A DNA stretch of 64,000 bases, from the NCBI GenBank assembly GCA_027627225.1, contig CM051029.1, forward strand, positions 14,120,159 to 14,184,158, in the 5' to 3' direction. The notes beneath the pieces are model-generated. The model did no database searches and was not told where the DNA came from. It saw nothing but the letters and a program-made list of their open reading frames with translations. Source of the DNA: Congeria kusceri. Taxonomy: Eukaryota > Mollusca > Bivalvia > Myida > Dreissenidae. Below are positions 25,165 to 37,081 of this stretch, piece after piece. The position numbers were made by a program, and so were the translations under genes. How positions within the stretch are numbered: position 1 is the first letter of the stretch; every line of letters begins with the position of its first letter.

Positions 25165-26516
25165 AGTCCCCTACCGGTGTTTCACACGAGGGGACCATAG
25201 ATTTGCCCTCCGTCCGTCCGTCCGTCATTCCGTCCGTCCGCAAAATATTGTTCCTGCGATAACTCAAAAAGGACTGAAGATATTTCGATGAAACTTGCAA
25301 TACATATAAACGGCAATGTGAGTATTATGCACGACCTTTTATTTTTTACCAGAGGTCAAAGGTCACGTGACTGTTACTAAAAATAGAAATAAACTAAACC
25401 AAACTGGATCCTGCGATGACTCACAAAGGACTGAAGATACGTCGATGAAACTTGGTATACATATACATGGCATTGTGAGTATTATTCACGACCTTTCATT
25501 TTTTTACCAAAGGTCAAAGGCCACGTGACTGTTACTAAAACTAGAAATAAACTTAAACAAACTGGATCCTGATGAAGATATTTCGATGAAACTTGGTATA
25601 CATATAAACATAAATGTGAGGATTATGCAGGACCTTTTATGTTTCAGCAGAAGTCAAAGGTCACGTGACTGTTACTTAAAATAAAAATAAACGAAATACT
25701 GTTATAATTTGAAAGTACATAAGATATGAGCATGAAACTTGGTACAAAGATTGAACTTCAGGTTTGCCATCTGACTGTGTGTCTCTCTATCTGTACGTCC
25801 GTATGTTTGTCCGTCCGTCTGTCTGTCCGTCCCCAAAATCTGGTTCCTGCCATAACTCAAAAAGTACTAAAATTATTTCGATGAAACTGGGTATGCATAT
25901 AAACGGCAATGTGGCAATGTGATGATTATGCACGACATTTTTTCACCAGAGGTCAAAGGTCACGTGACTGTTACTAAAAATAGAAATAAACTAAATACTA
26001 TAATAATTCAAAATGGACATAAGATATGACCACGAAACTTGGTACAGAGATTGAACTATTGGTTCGCCATCTGTCTGAGTGTCGTTCTGTCTGTTTGTCC
26101 GTGTGTCTGTCTGTCCGTCCGTCCCCAAAACCTGGATCATGTGATAACTTTGAAAGTACTGGATACACTTTGATGAAAGAGCAAGGTGAAGATTGTACAC
26201 GACCCTTTACTTTTCACCACAGGTCAAAGGTCACGTGACTATTACTGAAAATAGAAATAAACTCAATACTGTAATAATTCGAACAGAACATAAGAAAATA
26301 GAAAAAAATTCAATACTGTAATAATTCCAACAGAACATAAGATATGATCATGAAACTTGGCATACAGAATTGTCTATATGATTGCCCAAAAACAACAACT
26401 TAATATTGCTATGACAAATGGGAATGAATATGAAACTTTGTACATCTACAGATAAAGGACGAGTTGACGGTATTGCACAATGTTTAATTAGTAGGGGTTT
26501 TGACCGGTAGGGGACT
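25165..26516. mobile_element. Non-autonomous TIR element with CCGTCC tracts and AGGTCAAAGGTCACGTGAC copies
   Basis: Terminal inverted repeats AGTCCCCTACCGGT (25165-25178) and its exact complement (26503-26516). Inside are several 140-300 bp internal repeats with CCGTCCGTCC tracts (25210, 25800, 26115), AAACTTGGTA and the composite at 25353, 25511, 25651, 25950 and 26221. No coding capacity. Resembles a dispersed mollusc repeat; that resemblance is from memory. Confidence 0.8.
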
Positions 26517-26879
26517 CCTGTATTACTTGCAATACTATCAAAGCCTTGTTGTTTATATGTTGTGTGATATTAATATAGATTAATTTGGTATCAAAATTTA
26601 GTTTATAAATTGAAATAATCAATACTTATAATGACCCTAATATTGATCGATCGTTAACAAGTAAAAAATGGTTGGTCAGTCTGTAAGGTCATTGAAATTA
26701 TTGATTGGTTCAATGTGTATCTTCAATTTTGATGCCCAATTCATCCATATTTAAATGAAACAACATATTAAAATACGCATTAAAAACATGTCCAGTTTCT
26801 TTGTTGTATTAGTGTATTTGCTGTTTCAATAATAAACTAAAATTAGGGCGTTTGTGTTTGTTCACCCGTTTTTATATAT

Positions 26880-28050
26880 GATTATTAAGACCTTACATGT
26901 TGCAACATACGTGATTTCGGTAAATGCGAGAGCTACATTCATGTGCAGGACTTCCCGAAATCCTCTACATAATTCGCTGTTCTGTTTCAGGAACATACTA
27001 AAATTGGTATGGTTGTGTATGTTTACATATAACCATTGTTATTTACCCTTATACCTATATAAGATGAATAAGACATGTAAAGTGTGTGTCGTGTTTGTTG
27101 CCACATACGGGATTTCAGTACACACGAAAGCGTCTGATAGTCGCAACTTTCCAAAATCCACATTATTATTTGCTAATCCATTTCAGGAACATTCTAAAAT
27201 AAAAATGTTTGCGCACGTTAACCATGACCATTTAATAAATACAATGTTAACACTACCATATATGATGAATTAGACCTCTAACTGTTGTGACAAAACGGGA
27301 ATTCGGTACACGCGCGAGCGTATCAGAGCGTAAATTCCATATGTAGAAATACCGAAATCCCGTTTAAAATATCTACTTTGTTTAAAAAAACAGACTAAAA
27401 TGAATATGTGTGTGCACGTTTACACGTTACCATTGAACAATACTGTTTTTACATTAATAGCTGGACAATAAGACCTTTAACTGTTGCAACACGCGGGATT
27501 TCTGCACTGACGCGAGCATGTAACAGGTGCAACTTACGTGTTTACTATTACCGAAATCCCCGATAAAATTCACTAATTTGTTTCATAAACAGTAATAAAT
27601 GAACATGTTAATGCTTTTAAACCCTAAACCATGCAATAATACTGTAATAACTTCTATATATGATGAATAAGATTATGCAAACACGGGATTTTAATACACA
27701 CGCGAGCGTGTGAGAGACGAAAGACGTACAAAAATCCACGCTACGAATCGTTGTTTTGTTTCATGAAAGATCTAATTTTAATAGTTTTTTTCGTGTTTTC
27801 ATATTGACCTCGAATAAAAACATTTAAACACTTCTACAAATTATTATTAAAACCTTGAAATGTAGTAACATGAGGGATTTCCGTACCCGCGCTGGCGTGT
27901 GAGAAGCGCGACTTCCATATGTAGAATTACCGAAATCCCATTTATAAGTCGCTATTCTGTTCCAGAAACAGTCCAACATGAATATTGTTGTACTTGTTCA
28001 CGCATTGCCATTGAATTATATAAATTTGGCACTTCTGTATATCATGAATA
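26880..28050. repeat. Satellite array II: six ~195-bp monomers with inverted GGGATTTCGGTA arms
   Basis: Forward motif near 26911, 27109, 27288, 27495, 27685, 27874 (spacing 179-207 bp); inverted partner near 26954, 27150, 27351, 27551, 27731, 27929. Each monomer is a 55-75 bp stem-forming unit around CACGCGAGCGTGTGAGA, then AT-rich spacer with ATGATGAATAAGACC. Ends about 500 bp before the first exon of gene B. Confidence 0.85.
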
Positions 28051-28567
28051 AGACCTTTAAATGTAATAATATACATTGTGTCATACAGAGGACCAGCGCA
28101 TAACGTATGTTACAATAGTTCCAATGAAGTATAAAGAAAAAAAAAACTTCTGCAGGTACAGAGCCAAAGACCTCAATTTAAGTAAGTATTGATTCCGTAA
28201 GAAATAGCAATGAGGAATACAAATGATACGTATTTGACGGATAACTGTTTTCAATTGACAAGCCAACTGAAAATGTCATTCTTGTGAGGATTACAGTGTG
28301 TGCAATATTTCTGCTTTTCATGCGCAAATCTTGCAACTTTTCAAGCAGGAAGTACGTGTTATGTAAGACCAGACTTGTATCTCTCGTTGCTGCATTTACA
28401 GAGAATTGTTTCTTTTTCTATTGTTTCTTTGTATTCCACAAACATCAACACAGAAACGTGCACAATATTAACATTATCTACTCTATCACTATCTGATTTA
28501 ACATTATAAATTATACAAGTTGTTGAACGTTTAATGAAAGATATAATGACATCTAGTTTTATTGTAG

Positions 28568-28826
28568 ATCTCCCATCCACACCGAACATCCGGACTGTTA
28601 AAAATAAATCATTTACCATGACGTGTACCAGCAGGAGTAACCCTACCCCCACACGCTATACGTGGACACTGCCAGGGGGAGAGAAACAGAACGGACAACG
28701 CTTGATTATACTAAATGTACAGTAGTTCGGTAATAAATAACTACACGCTGGAAGTGATAAATGAAATGAACGAAACGTTCGCACAACAGATCATTACTGG
28801 AAATGCAACTGCATCTTTTACATAAG
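28568..28826 (+). pseudogene. Gene B Ig exon 1 remnant
   Basis: Acceptor attgtag before 28568, phase 1. Reads TMTCTSRSNPTPTRYTW and LPGGE as an Ig B-C strand region, then hits TAG after LNVQ; the +1 frame continues with VINNYTLEVINEMN, where the expected F-strand Cys is Leu. The 3' donor is not evident. Confidence 0.7.
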
Positions 28827-29054
28827 AAATAGTATGTAACAATCTTTATTGAAAATAGAAACTAATGCATAGTGGTCAATATCAATATGACAAAAATATA
28901 TGATTTTCATTAAATTAATAATTGTATCATTGGTGCATAAAGAATGCTTTAAGTACGGTTACTCTTATATCATGTAATGCAACATGACCTTAACATTGTT
29001 CTGGTTAACATTGTATAGCAGCACTAATCAACCAGAAATTGACATTAATTACAG

Positions 29055-29340
29055 ATTCTGCAACAAGTGTTGCAGATTCTGTAACAGAACTTTGTCTCTA
29101 TCATCGATGGATTGCTGATCAACAAATTACCAGTTCAACCATAAATGTTGTAAGAGGTAGAACTGTCAGTTTAAGATGTCATGCTATATCGAATCAGGCT
29201 GCTCTTTATGTATGGACATCCACTGGTGCTATGTCTGCAATAGGTCCTTACTGGAATACAATAGTAATGGGCGACATCAGCATCCAGTGTATTGCAAGCA
29301 ATTTTATCTAGCTCTATGAAGGTTACAGCAAATGTACTGT
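29055..29340 (+). pseudogene. Gene B Ig exon 2 remnant
   Basis: Acceptor ttacag, donor GTGAGT after 29340. VSLRCHAISNQ, LYVW and ISIQCIASN form an Ig core. Length 286 nt is one over a multiple of three: the frame stops at TAG near 29312 and resumes one base later as SSSMKVTANVL. Confidence 0.75.
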
Positions 29341-29814
29341 GTGAGTTTTATTTTGCAGTTCGCCACCTTTGGTATTGCAAGGGCCAATCCGCTTCTTGAA
29401 CATAAGTTGCATAGGCTCCTGTAATCCTAAGGTGGTGAGTTGTGAGCAGTGAACATAGTAAAGTGGTAGTGTTTATTACTTGCTTGTTTTTCATCATGAA
29501 AGCAATAATAGTTACCGTGATTGTACGAAATGCAAATCGGTCCTTTGCTCTTTAGTTATTTCGTTTGTATACATGATATTCATACGGAATAATGTGTTAA
29601 TTGCATTATATCAATGCGTTTTGAAACATTTTAATTAATACATGCTAAAACATGTTGTTGTCTAATTGGACGATTCAACAAACATATATTATGTCTAATA
29701 TTGTGTGTGTTTGTGTATAAACTGTATGATCAAGGCCAGTAATGCTTGTAAGTCTTGTGTCATTATATTTATTTACTATTTAGAGTTCTGTATTTATGGT
29801 AATATTGTATGCAG

Positions 29815-30119
29815 TTTCTCCAGAAACCCCATCGTTTAATGTTCAAACATGTGAGAAGAATGTCCACACAAACCACTTGAAGGTGATCCAAGGAAATTCA
29901 TTCAGTGGCACGTGTACAGCGAATAGTAAACAGGGTTCATCATATGCGTGGACACCTAATACCTTTGAAATTGGCGATGGTTTCTTCATCAGCATTGTCA
30001 GCAGACATCACAGTGGCGAGAACACGTGCATAGCTTATTATGAAATTTATACAACATGTGATGGTCACATCAAGGGAACACACAAATCCAGTTGTTTCCA
30101 GCTAGATGTTTTAGGACAG
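29815..30119 (+). pseudogene. Gene B Ig exon 3 remnant
   Basis: Acceptor tatgcag before 29815, open for about 100 codons: FSGTCTANSKQGSSYAW and ENTCIAYY give the Ig Cys-Trp-Cys. The family donor position (codon T|GT) reads GGA here; the nearest GT is after 30119 and would break phase, so the donor is probably lost. Confidence 0.65.
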
Positions 30120-30259
30120 GTTTTTCATGTTAAACTATTGAAGTTTAGCTTTGTGTATATGTATACACTTTCCAATTTATAATTTTACAAGACACATACA
30201 CCGAAAGGTTAATGTTTTGGTTTAAACTATTTTGATCGCATATACAATCGGCTTTTCAG

Positions 30260-30537
30260 CACCAGCGGTTGCGCAGTCAATAGGCAACTCTACAGTTTTA
30301 CTGAACAAAATATTACTGTCAAGTGCCCTTACACACCCGGAAATCCAACAGAGACGAGAGTTACATGGTTTCACGTTAATACAACCACGATTGGATCGGC
30401 GCGTAATCTTTCGTTGACGAACATACAGATCACTGATGAAGGAACAAATACATGCTGAGTCAACAAGACAATGGAACCCACAGGATGTAGTGTTGTGGAC
30501 GCATACGACGAAACAAAGTTTTTACTTGCTGTGCAGT
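30260..30537 (+). pseudogene. Gene B Ig exon 4 remnant (counterpart of gene C Ig6)
   Basis: Acceptor cttttcag, donor GTAATC after 30537. Starts PAVAQSIGNST like C Ig6 PAVQGLQNQS, shifts frame near 30295 into VKCPYTPGNPTETRVTWF, then ITDEGTNTC is followed directly by TGA. 278 nt is not frame-preserving. Confidence 0.78.
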
Positions 30538-30684
30538 GTAATCGAGTGTTATTGTACCTACTGGATTAACTTTAAACAAGAAATATCATTATAGGAAACA
30601 AAGGAACAAAAAACGTCAGCGTGTATTAAAAGTATCGTTAACAATGATATCACGTCGTGCAACAACCTGCAATTTATGTTGTAG

Positions 30685-30982
30685 ATCCTGCCAACATACA
30701 TAGATTTTATTCCTGCGGGTTTAATTTTGCATCTAGTATTACCATCAACTGTCGGACTGTGACCTTATTCTGTGAAGCTGACAGTGATCCCATAGCTAAA
30801 CTAGCACTTTGTAAATATTACTCGAGGTGGTGAAGGTCTACTGTACGAAGAGCACAATAACACAATATCCACCAGTGTTGTAAATGCACGACGCGAATTC
30901 GATATGGGTGTATACCAATGTAAAGGAAAGAACATCCATAATGCAGTTGAACAAGTAAGAGAAATAAGTATCATGATTCTGT
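30685..30982 (+). pseudogene. Gene B Ig exon 5 remnant (counterpart of gene C Ig7)
   Basis: Acceptor gttgtag, donor GTAAGT after 30982. VTLFCEADSDP corresponds to C Ig7 LELVCDADGDP; a frameshift near 30812 separates it from the half reading MGVYQCKGKN. 298 nt, one over a multiple of three. Confidence 0.78.
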
Positions 30983-31096
30983 GTAAGTGATAGTGATTGA
31001 AACATGCATTGATCATTCTTTCTCCGTGTCTCCGACTTATAGTTTTAAAGCTCGTTCTAAATATTTATTTTGTATTATTCTTTTATGTAACTGAAG

Positions 31097-31420
31097 GTGC
31101 ACCGAGACCTTTTCCATTTTTTCCACCGGTTACCACTGTCTTCAGAAGATTAAATGATTCCGTTGTCCTTGTGTTCACTACTTGGGCGTATCCTTCTCAA
31201 AGAGATACAACTGCAAATGTTTGGAGGAAGAAAATAAAATAAAATGGCGACTTGGTAACACTAAAAACTACTAGTGAACTTCAAATAAAAATGTTCGAAG
31301 ACAGACTGCAGACAAACCTGTCAGTATATCAACTACAAAGTGAAGATTTGACAAACTATTCGGTCCGTGTTTACAATGACCTAGGCTCTACAGAATATAA
31401 ATTTGTCATTCGAGCAAATA
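31097..31420 (+). pseudogene. Gene B Ig exon 6 remnant (counterpart of gene C Ig8)
   Basis: Acceptor actgaag, donor GTATGT after 31420, 324 nt, phase 1-1. GAPRPFPFFPPVT matches C Ig8 GAPRASPFSPAIT; LTNYSVRVYNDLGS matches YAEYMANVSNTLGS. One in-frame TAA at 31240-31242; the frame is otherwise continuous. Confidence 0.82.
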
Positions 31421-31704
31421 GTATGTTATTAATTTAATATTTCATTTTTTCACTTAAAAAAAAGAGATAAATGAATTCATGACTAACTAAATGTATCTTA
31501 ACAATAGTATTTAGTTCTCACCTTATCTAGCACCAGATAATTTTAATCATAGCAATACCAAATGGTTGGCACGAATAGACATTATCATTGATGGTAACCT
31601 GAGTAATGTAAGAAAAATAATATCACTTTAGGAAATAATAAATATATATTCCCCAAAGGAATATCGATAAGACAATATTGAAATATGTTGCGTGTACTGT
31701 TCAG

Positions 31705-32009
31705 AGCAGCCAGATATGCCACAACAATTTCAAGTTGTGGAAGTCTTAATAACTGAAAGTTCTGTAACCGTTGAATGGAAACCGGGTTTCGATGGAGGTG
31801 AAGACCAATAGACCAATGGTTCGTGATTTGTTACAAAAAAACAGCCGATGAAACTTGGCAGTTCGTAAACGTCTCCGCAACAGTCAGTCGAATTACCATC
31901 GATGTATTAGTTGCTGGGACCTCTTATGAGGTCAACATGTATGCAGAAAATTCAATTGGAAAATCAGATGAAACCACCTTGATTACTGTGATAACACAAG
32001 CGACATCTT
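31705..32009 (+). pseudogene. Gene B FN3 exon remnant
   Basis: Acceptor ctgttcag, donor GTATGC after 32009. VTVEWKPGFDGGEDQ, then an extra copy of GACCAATA causes a stop; past it WFVICYKK and GTSYEVNMYAENSIGKS complete the FN3 pattern. Confidence 0.83.
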
Positions 32010-32300
32010 GTATGCAATGTTCGCTCACTTTATTGTCTTTTATTTTCCTCATTTTAACATGTTTTTATGGGTTTGACTTCACACCATGAAAATGTCCGTG
32101 TATAAATACTGCTAAAAGACTTAAATGACATTTAATTAAATGTGATAAGAACGTCTGAATTTAAAATTCTTTGTAAATTTATATAAACTCAATGGACGAA
32201 TATTGTCTCAAACCACGACATAACCAAAAATAATAACGGAAAAATATTACAAACTGCAACACATTAATTCGTCTATAACATTTATATAATTTATAGACAG

Positions 32301-32396
32301 CAGTTCCTGCCGGGTCTGCTATAGGAGGAGCTGTAGGCGGCACTGTTGTGGCAGTCATCTTGGGTGTACTGTGGACATTTAGACGCAAATTGAAAC
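32301..32396 (+). pseudogene. Gene B transmembrane exon
   Basis: Acceptor atagacag, donor GTACGT after 32396; 96 nt, phase 1-1, open. Gly/Ala/Val helix (GGAVGGTVVAVILGVLW) and basic RRKLK end. Intact in itself but embedded in the broken gene. Confidence 0.78.
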
Positions 32397-32523
32397 GTAC
32401 GTGTACATGGATTTTTGTCGTAATGTGAAATAGGATAAAACTACAGGAATTGTATTATTTTTAGTAATACTACATTTTATTGTTTTGGATTTGTATTTAT
32501 ATTATTGGAACATATGTTTCAAG

Positions 32524-32568
32524 TAATCCGGGGCCTGCAACTCGTTACGATGACTTATTTAGAACACA
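32524..32568 (+). pseudogene. Gene B tail exon 1 (YDDL)
   Basis: Acceptor tttcaag, donor GTATGT. The frame ATRYDDLFRTQ matches A SGQYDNL and C TGQYEDL, but the exon is 45 nt against 46 in A, so it no longer joins the TM exon in frame. Confidence 0.7.
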
Positions 32569-32706
32569 GTATGTATCGGTCTTGTGATATTTACATTTGT
32601 GGACACATAGTATAAATATAGTTTATACTAATTTTGTTGAATTTTTTAACGTATTCCATGAACTTTTGTAACACAACTCTATAAATAATATTACTGTTTG
32701 TTACAG

Positions 32707-32759
32707 AGCGAGCATCCAAGCTGCTAATGCGAACTCCGAATATGAATCCTGCAGAAACG
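32707..32759 (+). pseudogene. Gene B tail exon 2 (YESC), donor lost
   Basis: Acceptor gttacag; 53 nt as in gene C. Frame contains NSEYESCRN. The donor position 32760-32761 is GA instead of GT. Confidence 0.72.
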
Positions 32760-33026
32760 GAATGATAATGATCACCATTAAGCATAATTAACCTTTAAGC
32801 GTAGATATGATTAAAAACCTGCATTATATTGTAGTCATGTTATTTCAGTGTTAAATTGAATAGCATCAACATTTAGTATGGATCAGAATAACGAGTGACT
32901 AAGACGTAATTACGAATGATTTAGCCATACTTATGACAAAGACACGTTTCAACGATTGCATACGGCCCCAACGGAATGGTAAAATATTTTAAAGCAATTC
33001 AAATTATGGTTGTTCATTGTTTTCAG

Positions 33027-33104
33027 AATCCCGGCAATCAGTACGAAACCCTCGCTGAAACTTTGTTTCATGAATATTCGGTTCTGTCACAAGGCAACAC
33101 ATAA
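33027..33104 (+). pseudogene. Gene B terminal tail exon (YETL, EYS)
   Basis: Acceptor ttttcag. NQYETLAETLFHEYSVL then stop at 33102-33104. Five nt shorter than gene A before the YET codons, which shifts the frame relative to the upstream exon, and it ends early. Confidence 0.78.
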
Positions 33105-36001
33105 GAAGCCCACGCGATGAACAATATACTCTACATTAACGTTTCGGAAGTGAGCCTGGATTGGTGAAAGAACATGCATATGTTAATTTGAAATTGTCGA
33201 ATACTTTAAACAGTTTACAGTCTTTTTATTGGAAAAATTATTTGTGAATACATTTATAACCATAACTAAATGCAGTTTGAGTAAAAGTGTCAGGATCTGG
33301 ATAACAATAATTTGTTATATGGAATTCTGATATATTAACCATTGAAGTATACTGATGGAGCGCAGATGTAAGCAAACATTGAAAAAAAAAACGAAGATAA
33401 ATTTAAAAAATATTCACATATGTGCTAGAATTAATTTGCATTTCGTATTATCATATTGATATCGACGGGTTATCACCCACTAGTATTGCTATCAAAAGTT
33501 CATAAATCAACAGATGCAAAGTACTAAGTTTTAAATATGCAAGTGCATGGGACAAATGTTATTCATAATATATATTCAAGTATTATATCTACATTATTTT
33601 GGTTGTTGTAAAGATAATGTTACGTTGATGGTATTTTTGAGCAACTAACATCATTTGGAAAATATGTTTGTTATTTTCAGTTTTCTTTTCTTAACAAGCG
33701 CATCCAAATGTCAAAGCTAATGGCATCCCAGTTTATTGACCGTAGCTTATTCACTGTTAGATGACGATCGACTTGTAAAATTATGCCTGTTAAGTTTAAC
33801 GCGCAACATAATTACATTTATTTTATAAATGGTGCAGCAACGCAAGACCTACCTTTATATTTTATTTGCAAAAAAGAAGAAATAAGAAATACAGTGGCTG
33901 ATACAATTCGTACCGGAATGTATCAATAAACTGTGCTCGTTGACAGATAGTCTACATTTCGCTTTTTTTTGGACAGAACATAGCAACGACTGATAGTTAA
34001 CCATTAGTTTAAAAAGCTGTATATGTTAGTTATTATAAAATGCAACTTGTTTGAATATATAAAGGATATTGTGTAGTCTGACATTTCAAACTTTGATAAA
34101 TGTATATTTTAAATTAGTGTAGCTACATCGTCAGGTCGTCACTTTTACATAAATTGCAGTTTAGAAAACAACAACAACGATGATTTGAACACATTATGTT
34201 ACAGGACCCAGGAATAAATAGTGTAATTATTTGGGTTAGCAGGAAGATGTAGAATAATATATTAAGTTTAATTCAGTTTAAAATAAACATATACAACAAG
34301 GCTATGTAATCTGGCTTTTTACACTCAACAATACGGCTTCTTCCTGTAATTGCATGACGGTGATCTGAAAAGTGAACTATATGATGTTATGTCTTTAAAG
34401 CTTGTTATAAAAAAAAGACGAGATGTAGTTGATACTTGTTTTTTGTTTCATTTCATCTTGCCTCAAAAAGTTGCAATTCCGCTGCTCTGGTTTGCATCTA
34501 GCCATTACGTAATGGTAATTAAATTGAAAAATATTCTCTCTTATTGCTGTTGAATTTGAATTGCGATGCTATGAGGTTAATTTGTATTTACACTAAAATG
34601 ATTTGTGATTAATTCTGGGCCAAGTGTGAGGTTCGTGCGCCAATAAACCGGTTTAAACCCCCAATGCAATTCATTGACCATTCCAAGGCGGTGACCCCAG
34701 ATTTATGGATGCGTGTTATTTTGTGTTTGTCATGTGTTTTGGGGATATCCTGTTTATTGTTTTTGGCAATTGGTCACTTGCCATAATTAAAAGACCTCGG
34801 TCTGCTAATAAGAGTTATCTCGTGCTGTCGCAGCTAGAGTTTCGCTTTGTTTATATTTGAATGTAACCATATTTTTAACATTTATACAATGAGTTTACGC
34901 TCTTGTCTCTTCGACAACTTGCATGAGGGAATCTTTTAATTCTTGAACAAACCTACGTTCCAGTACAAACTGAGTGAGAGCAGACATTTTAAGTCAAGTC
35001 TACAAATGTGTACGTGTACATGTGATGCGGTTTGTTAATGGTCTTATACGTATGGATTTACACTGGTTGGCTTGCGATTAGTGTCTTTGCATGGTTTGAA
35101 TATTTTTAACAGTGTACATGACATGTATATATGCTTTACCTTGATGATAAATTTTAATATTCATTGGCTACTGGTATAAGGTCGACAATTTATAGTTCAA
35201 TGGCATTATGTTGAGGATGATTTATTATTCATATTACTGTATTGACAATGCTACAAATGATTTCTATTTAATGTTTTAGACAGAATTGTAAAAAATACTG
35301 TAAGTCCTAACAACAATCGTATGTCATATGTTTTAATAAAATTAAAGAAACATGTACAAGGATCGGTATTTGCGAAGAATATTAAGTTTTAAAACACTAC
35401 AATCTTATCCTTGTATATTTTATTCTTAAAATAACTAAAACAAATCGAAACTATGTAAATGTTTACATATCAGTTAACGTAAGTTAAATCTTAATTACTC
35501 CGGAAATGTTCGAATTTGCTACACAGCTTACCCAGTAGTTTGTAAAATGTACAGCATTATATAAGCGTCATAAAGTGATGTTTAAAACTGTCATGTCCAT
35601 TAGTCTCATATGAAAAACATAAATTAGTGCATAGAAGAGAAATTTTCAAAAAGGAAAACGGAAGTTTTTTTGTGGGGACGGATTCTAATATGTGCGTTGA
35701 TTTGATATTTATTTACGTCATTTTGTACAATTACATTTAAGCAATAACAGGACATTTAAAGAAGCAGGTATGTGAAGTGTACGAGCTAAGTTATACAGCT
35801 AAGCAGAATATCCAAGTCAAACGCTAAGATTGTCCTAAAATGGTACAACACATATTTTTACCTATGCCGTCTGAATCCAAGATAAGCCACGAACAGATTG
35901 TGTAGTTTACATTTAACATGTATACATGTTAACAAATATTAAAATGAGGAATTGCATTGTAGATGTAGGCCTAATCAATAGGAAAAACAATTCAATGAAC
36001 T

Positions 36002-36217
36002 ACAGTCTGGATTGTTACATTATTGAAAAATACTGTAAAATAACATAAAACTAATATACATGGTAATAACGGTGGAATATATTTACCGTTATTACCAAGT
36101 ATATTAGTTTTATGTTAATGTAACAAACTAGTAATGCACTATATTATAGATCTCCTTACGAGTACATGTATGTATATTGCCTGCCGTTTTTTTCAGTAAT
36201 GTAACAATCCAGACTGT
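36002..36217. mobile_element. 216-bp MITE with nested inverted repeats
   Basis: Outer TIRs of about 28 bp starting ACAGTCTGGATTGTTACATTA (left; first 20 identical at right), one mismatch. Inside, a second inverted repeat has arms 36042-36073 and 36085-36116. The whole element can fold into a long hairpin. Target-site duplication not evident. Confidence 0.82.
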
Positions 36218-37053
36218 CCGCTGTACATATGAATTCCACAACATGGTAACACAGTTAAGACTAAACAGCTTACTGCAAATACAGTGGTACATAAAGCAAT
36301 TGGGGGAGGAATAACAATTGTAAAATGGTGTTGCTGATCAAAAAGCTTACATTAATTAGCAAACGCAATTCATTACGTTTATAACCTTATTACTCAAAAT
36401 GCAAAAATCTCTAACCATCTTTACTGCTGAAGTGTTTGGTTTCATACATCACTTTAAATTTGCTTAAAGTATTAAAATATGAAAATATAATAACAAACAG
36501 AAACACATTGACAGAGAAATATAAAAGAAAATCAGGTGTACCTCATGCTTAAATGAAACAGGAAAATGAAATAGGAACATATATGCTATAAACACGCTAT
36601 AGTAATTAGGTAGTTGTCTGAATTAATACACAAGTGTTTGGAAGTTAAATTTAGAATCTTTATTAACAGTCAGAAGTATGTATTAGTGATCAGAAGAACT
36701 CTGTATCGTAGACCTATTTGAGGTGCATCTTGAATGAAATTGTGTGATAATGTTCATTCGAGTTGATAAGCTCGTCTGCTTTTTATAGTGGCTAGCAGTG
36801 GAATTCGATGAAATTTGCATATGTCATGCCGAACTTCGCATGGAACAAAAACTCTGAAATAAAGTATCTTATGTTTCCTTTACATGAATGTACATGTAAA
36901 TAAAACAAAATATAGAGTTTTAATCCATTATAAGACTAAGTTGGTCTAATGATTTAAATTTAGCATATGATGTTTTATTAGAAATCAGTGTTTATATTCA
37001 TTTTCTTTCTATGTACAAATATAATGTATATCCCATTATAATTGTTGAAAAAA

Positions 37054-37081
37054 AAACACATTTATATATAAATGTGTTTAT
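37054..37081. repeat. Short AT palindrome
   Basis: AACACATTTATA followed by its complement forms a perfect palindrome of about 26 bp. Possibly incidental in AT-rich DNA. Confidence 0.6.

Larger units (their letters stand above)
28568..33104 (+). pseudogene. Gene B: decayed paralog of the Ig-FN3-TM tyrosine-tail receptor
   Basis: Eleven exon remnants in the family order: six Ig, FN3, TM, three tail exons. Domains 4-6 are counterparts of gene C Ig6-Ig8. Lesions visible by comparison with A and C: frameshifts in Ig exons 28568, 29055, 30260 and 30685; an in-frame TGA after the F-strand Cys in the 30260 exon; an in-frame TAA at 31240-31242; an 8-bp tandem duplication near 31805 that makes the FN3 exon 305 nt instead of 297; a tail exon one nt short (32524-32568); a donor changed from GT to GA at 32760-32761; and a 5-nt loss at the start of the last exon. 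TM exon and tail motifs remain readable. Opposite strand to A and C. I call it a pseudogene with good confidence; assembly error could not produce this many independent lesions. Confidence 0.85.

Noticed and set aside
26854..27273. 139-codon plus-strand open frame
   Set aside because: It lies wholly in satellite array II and does not persist between monomers.
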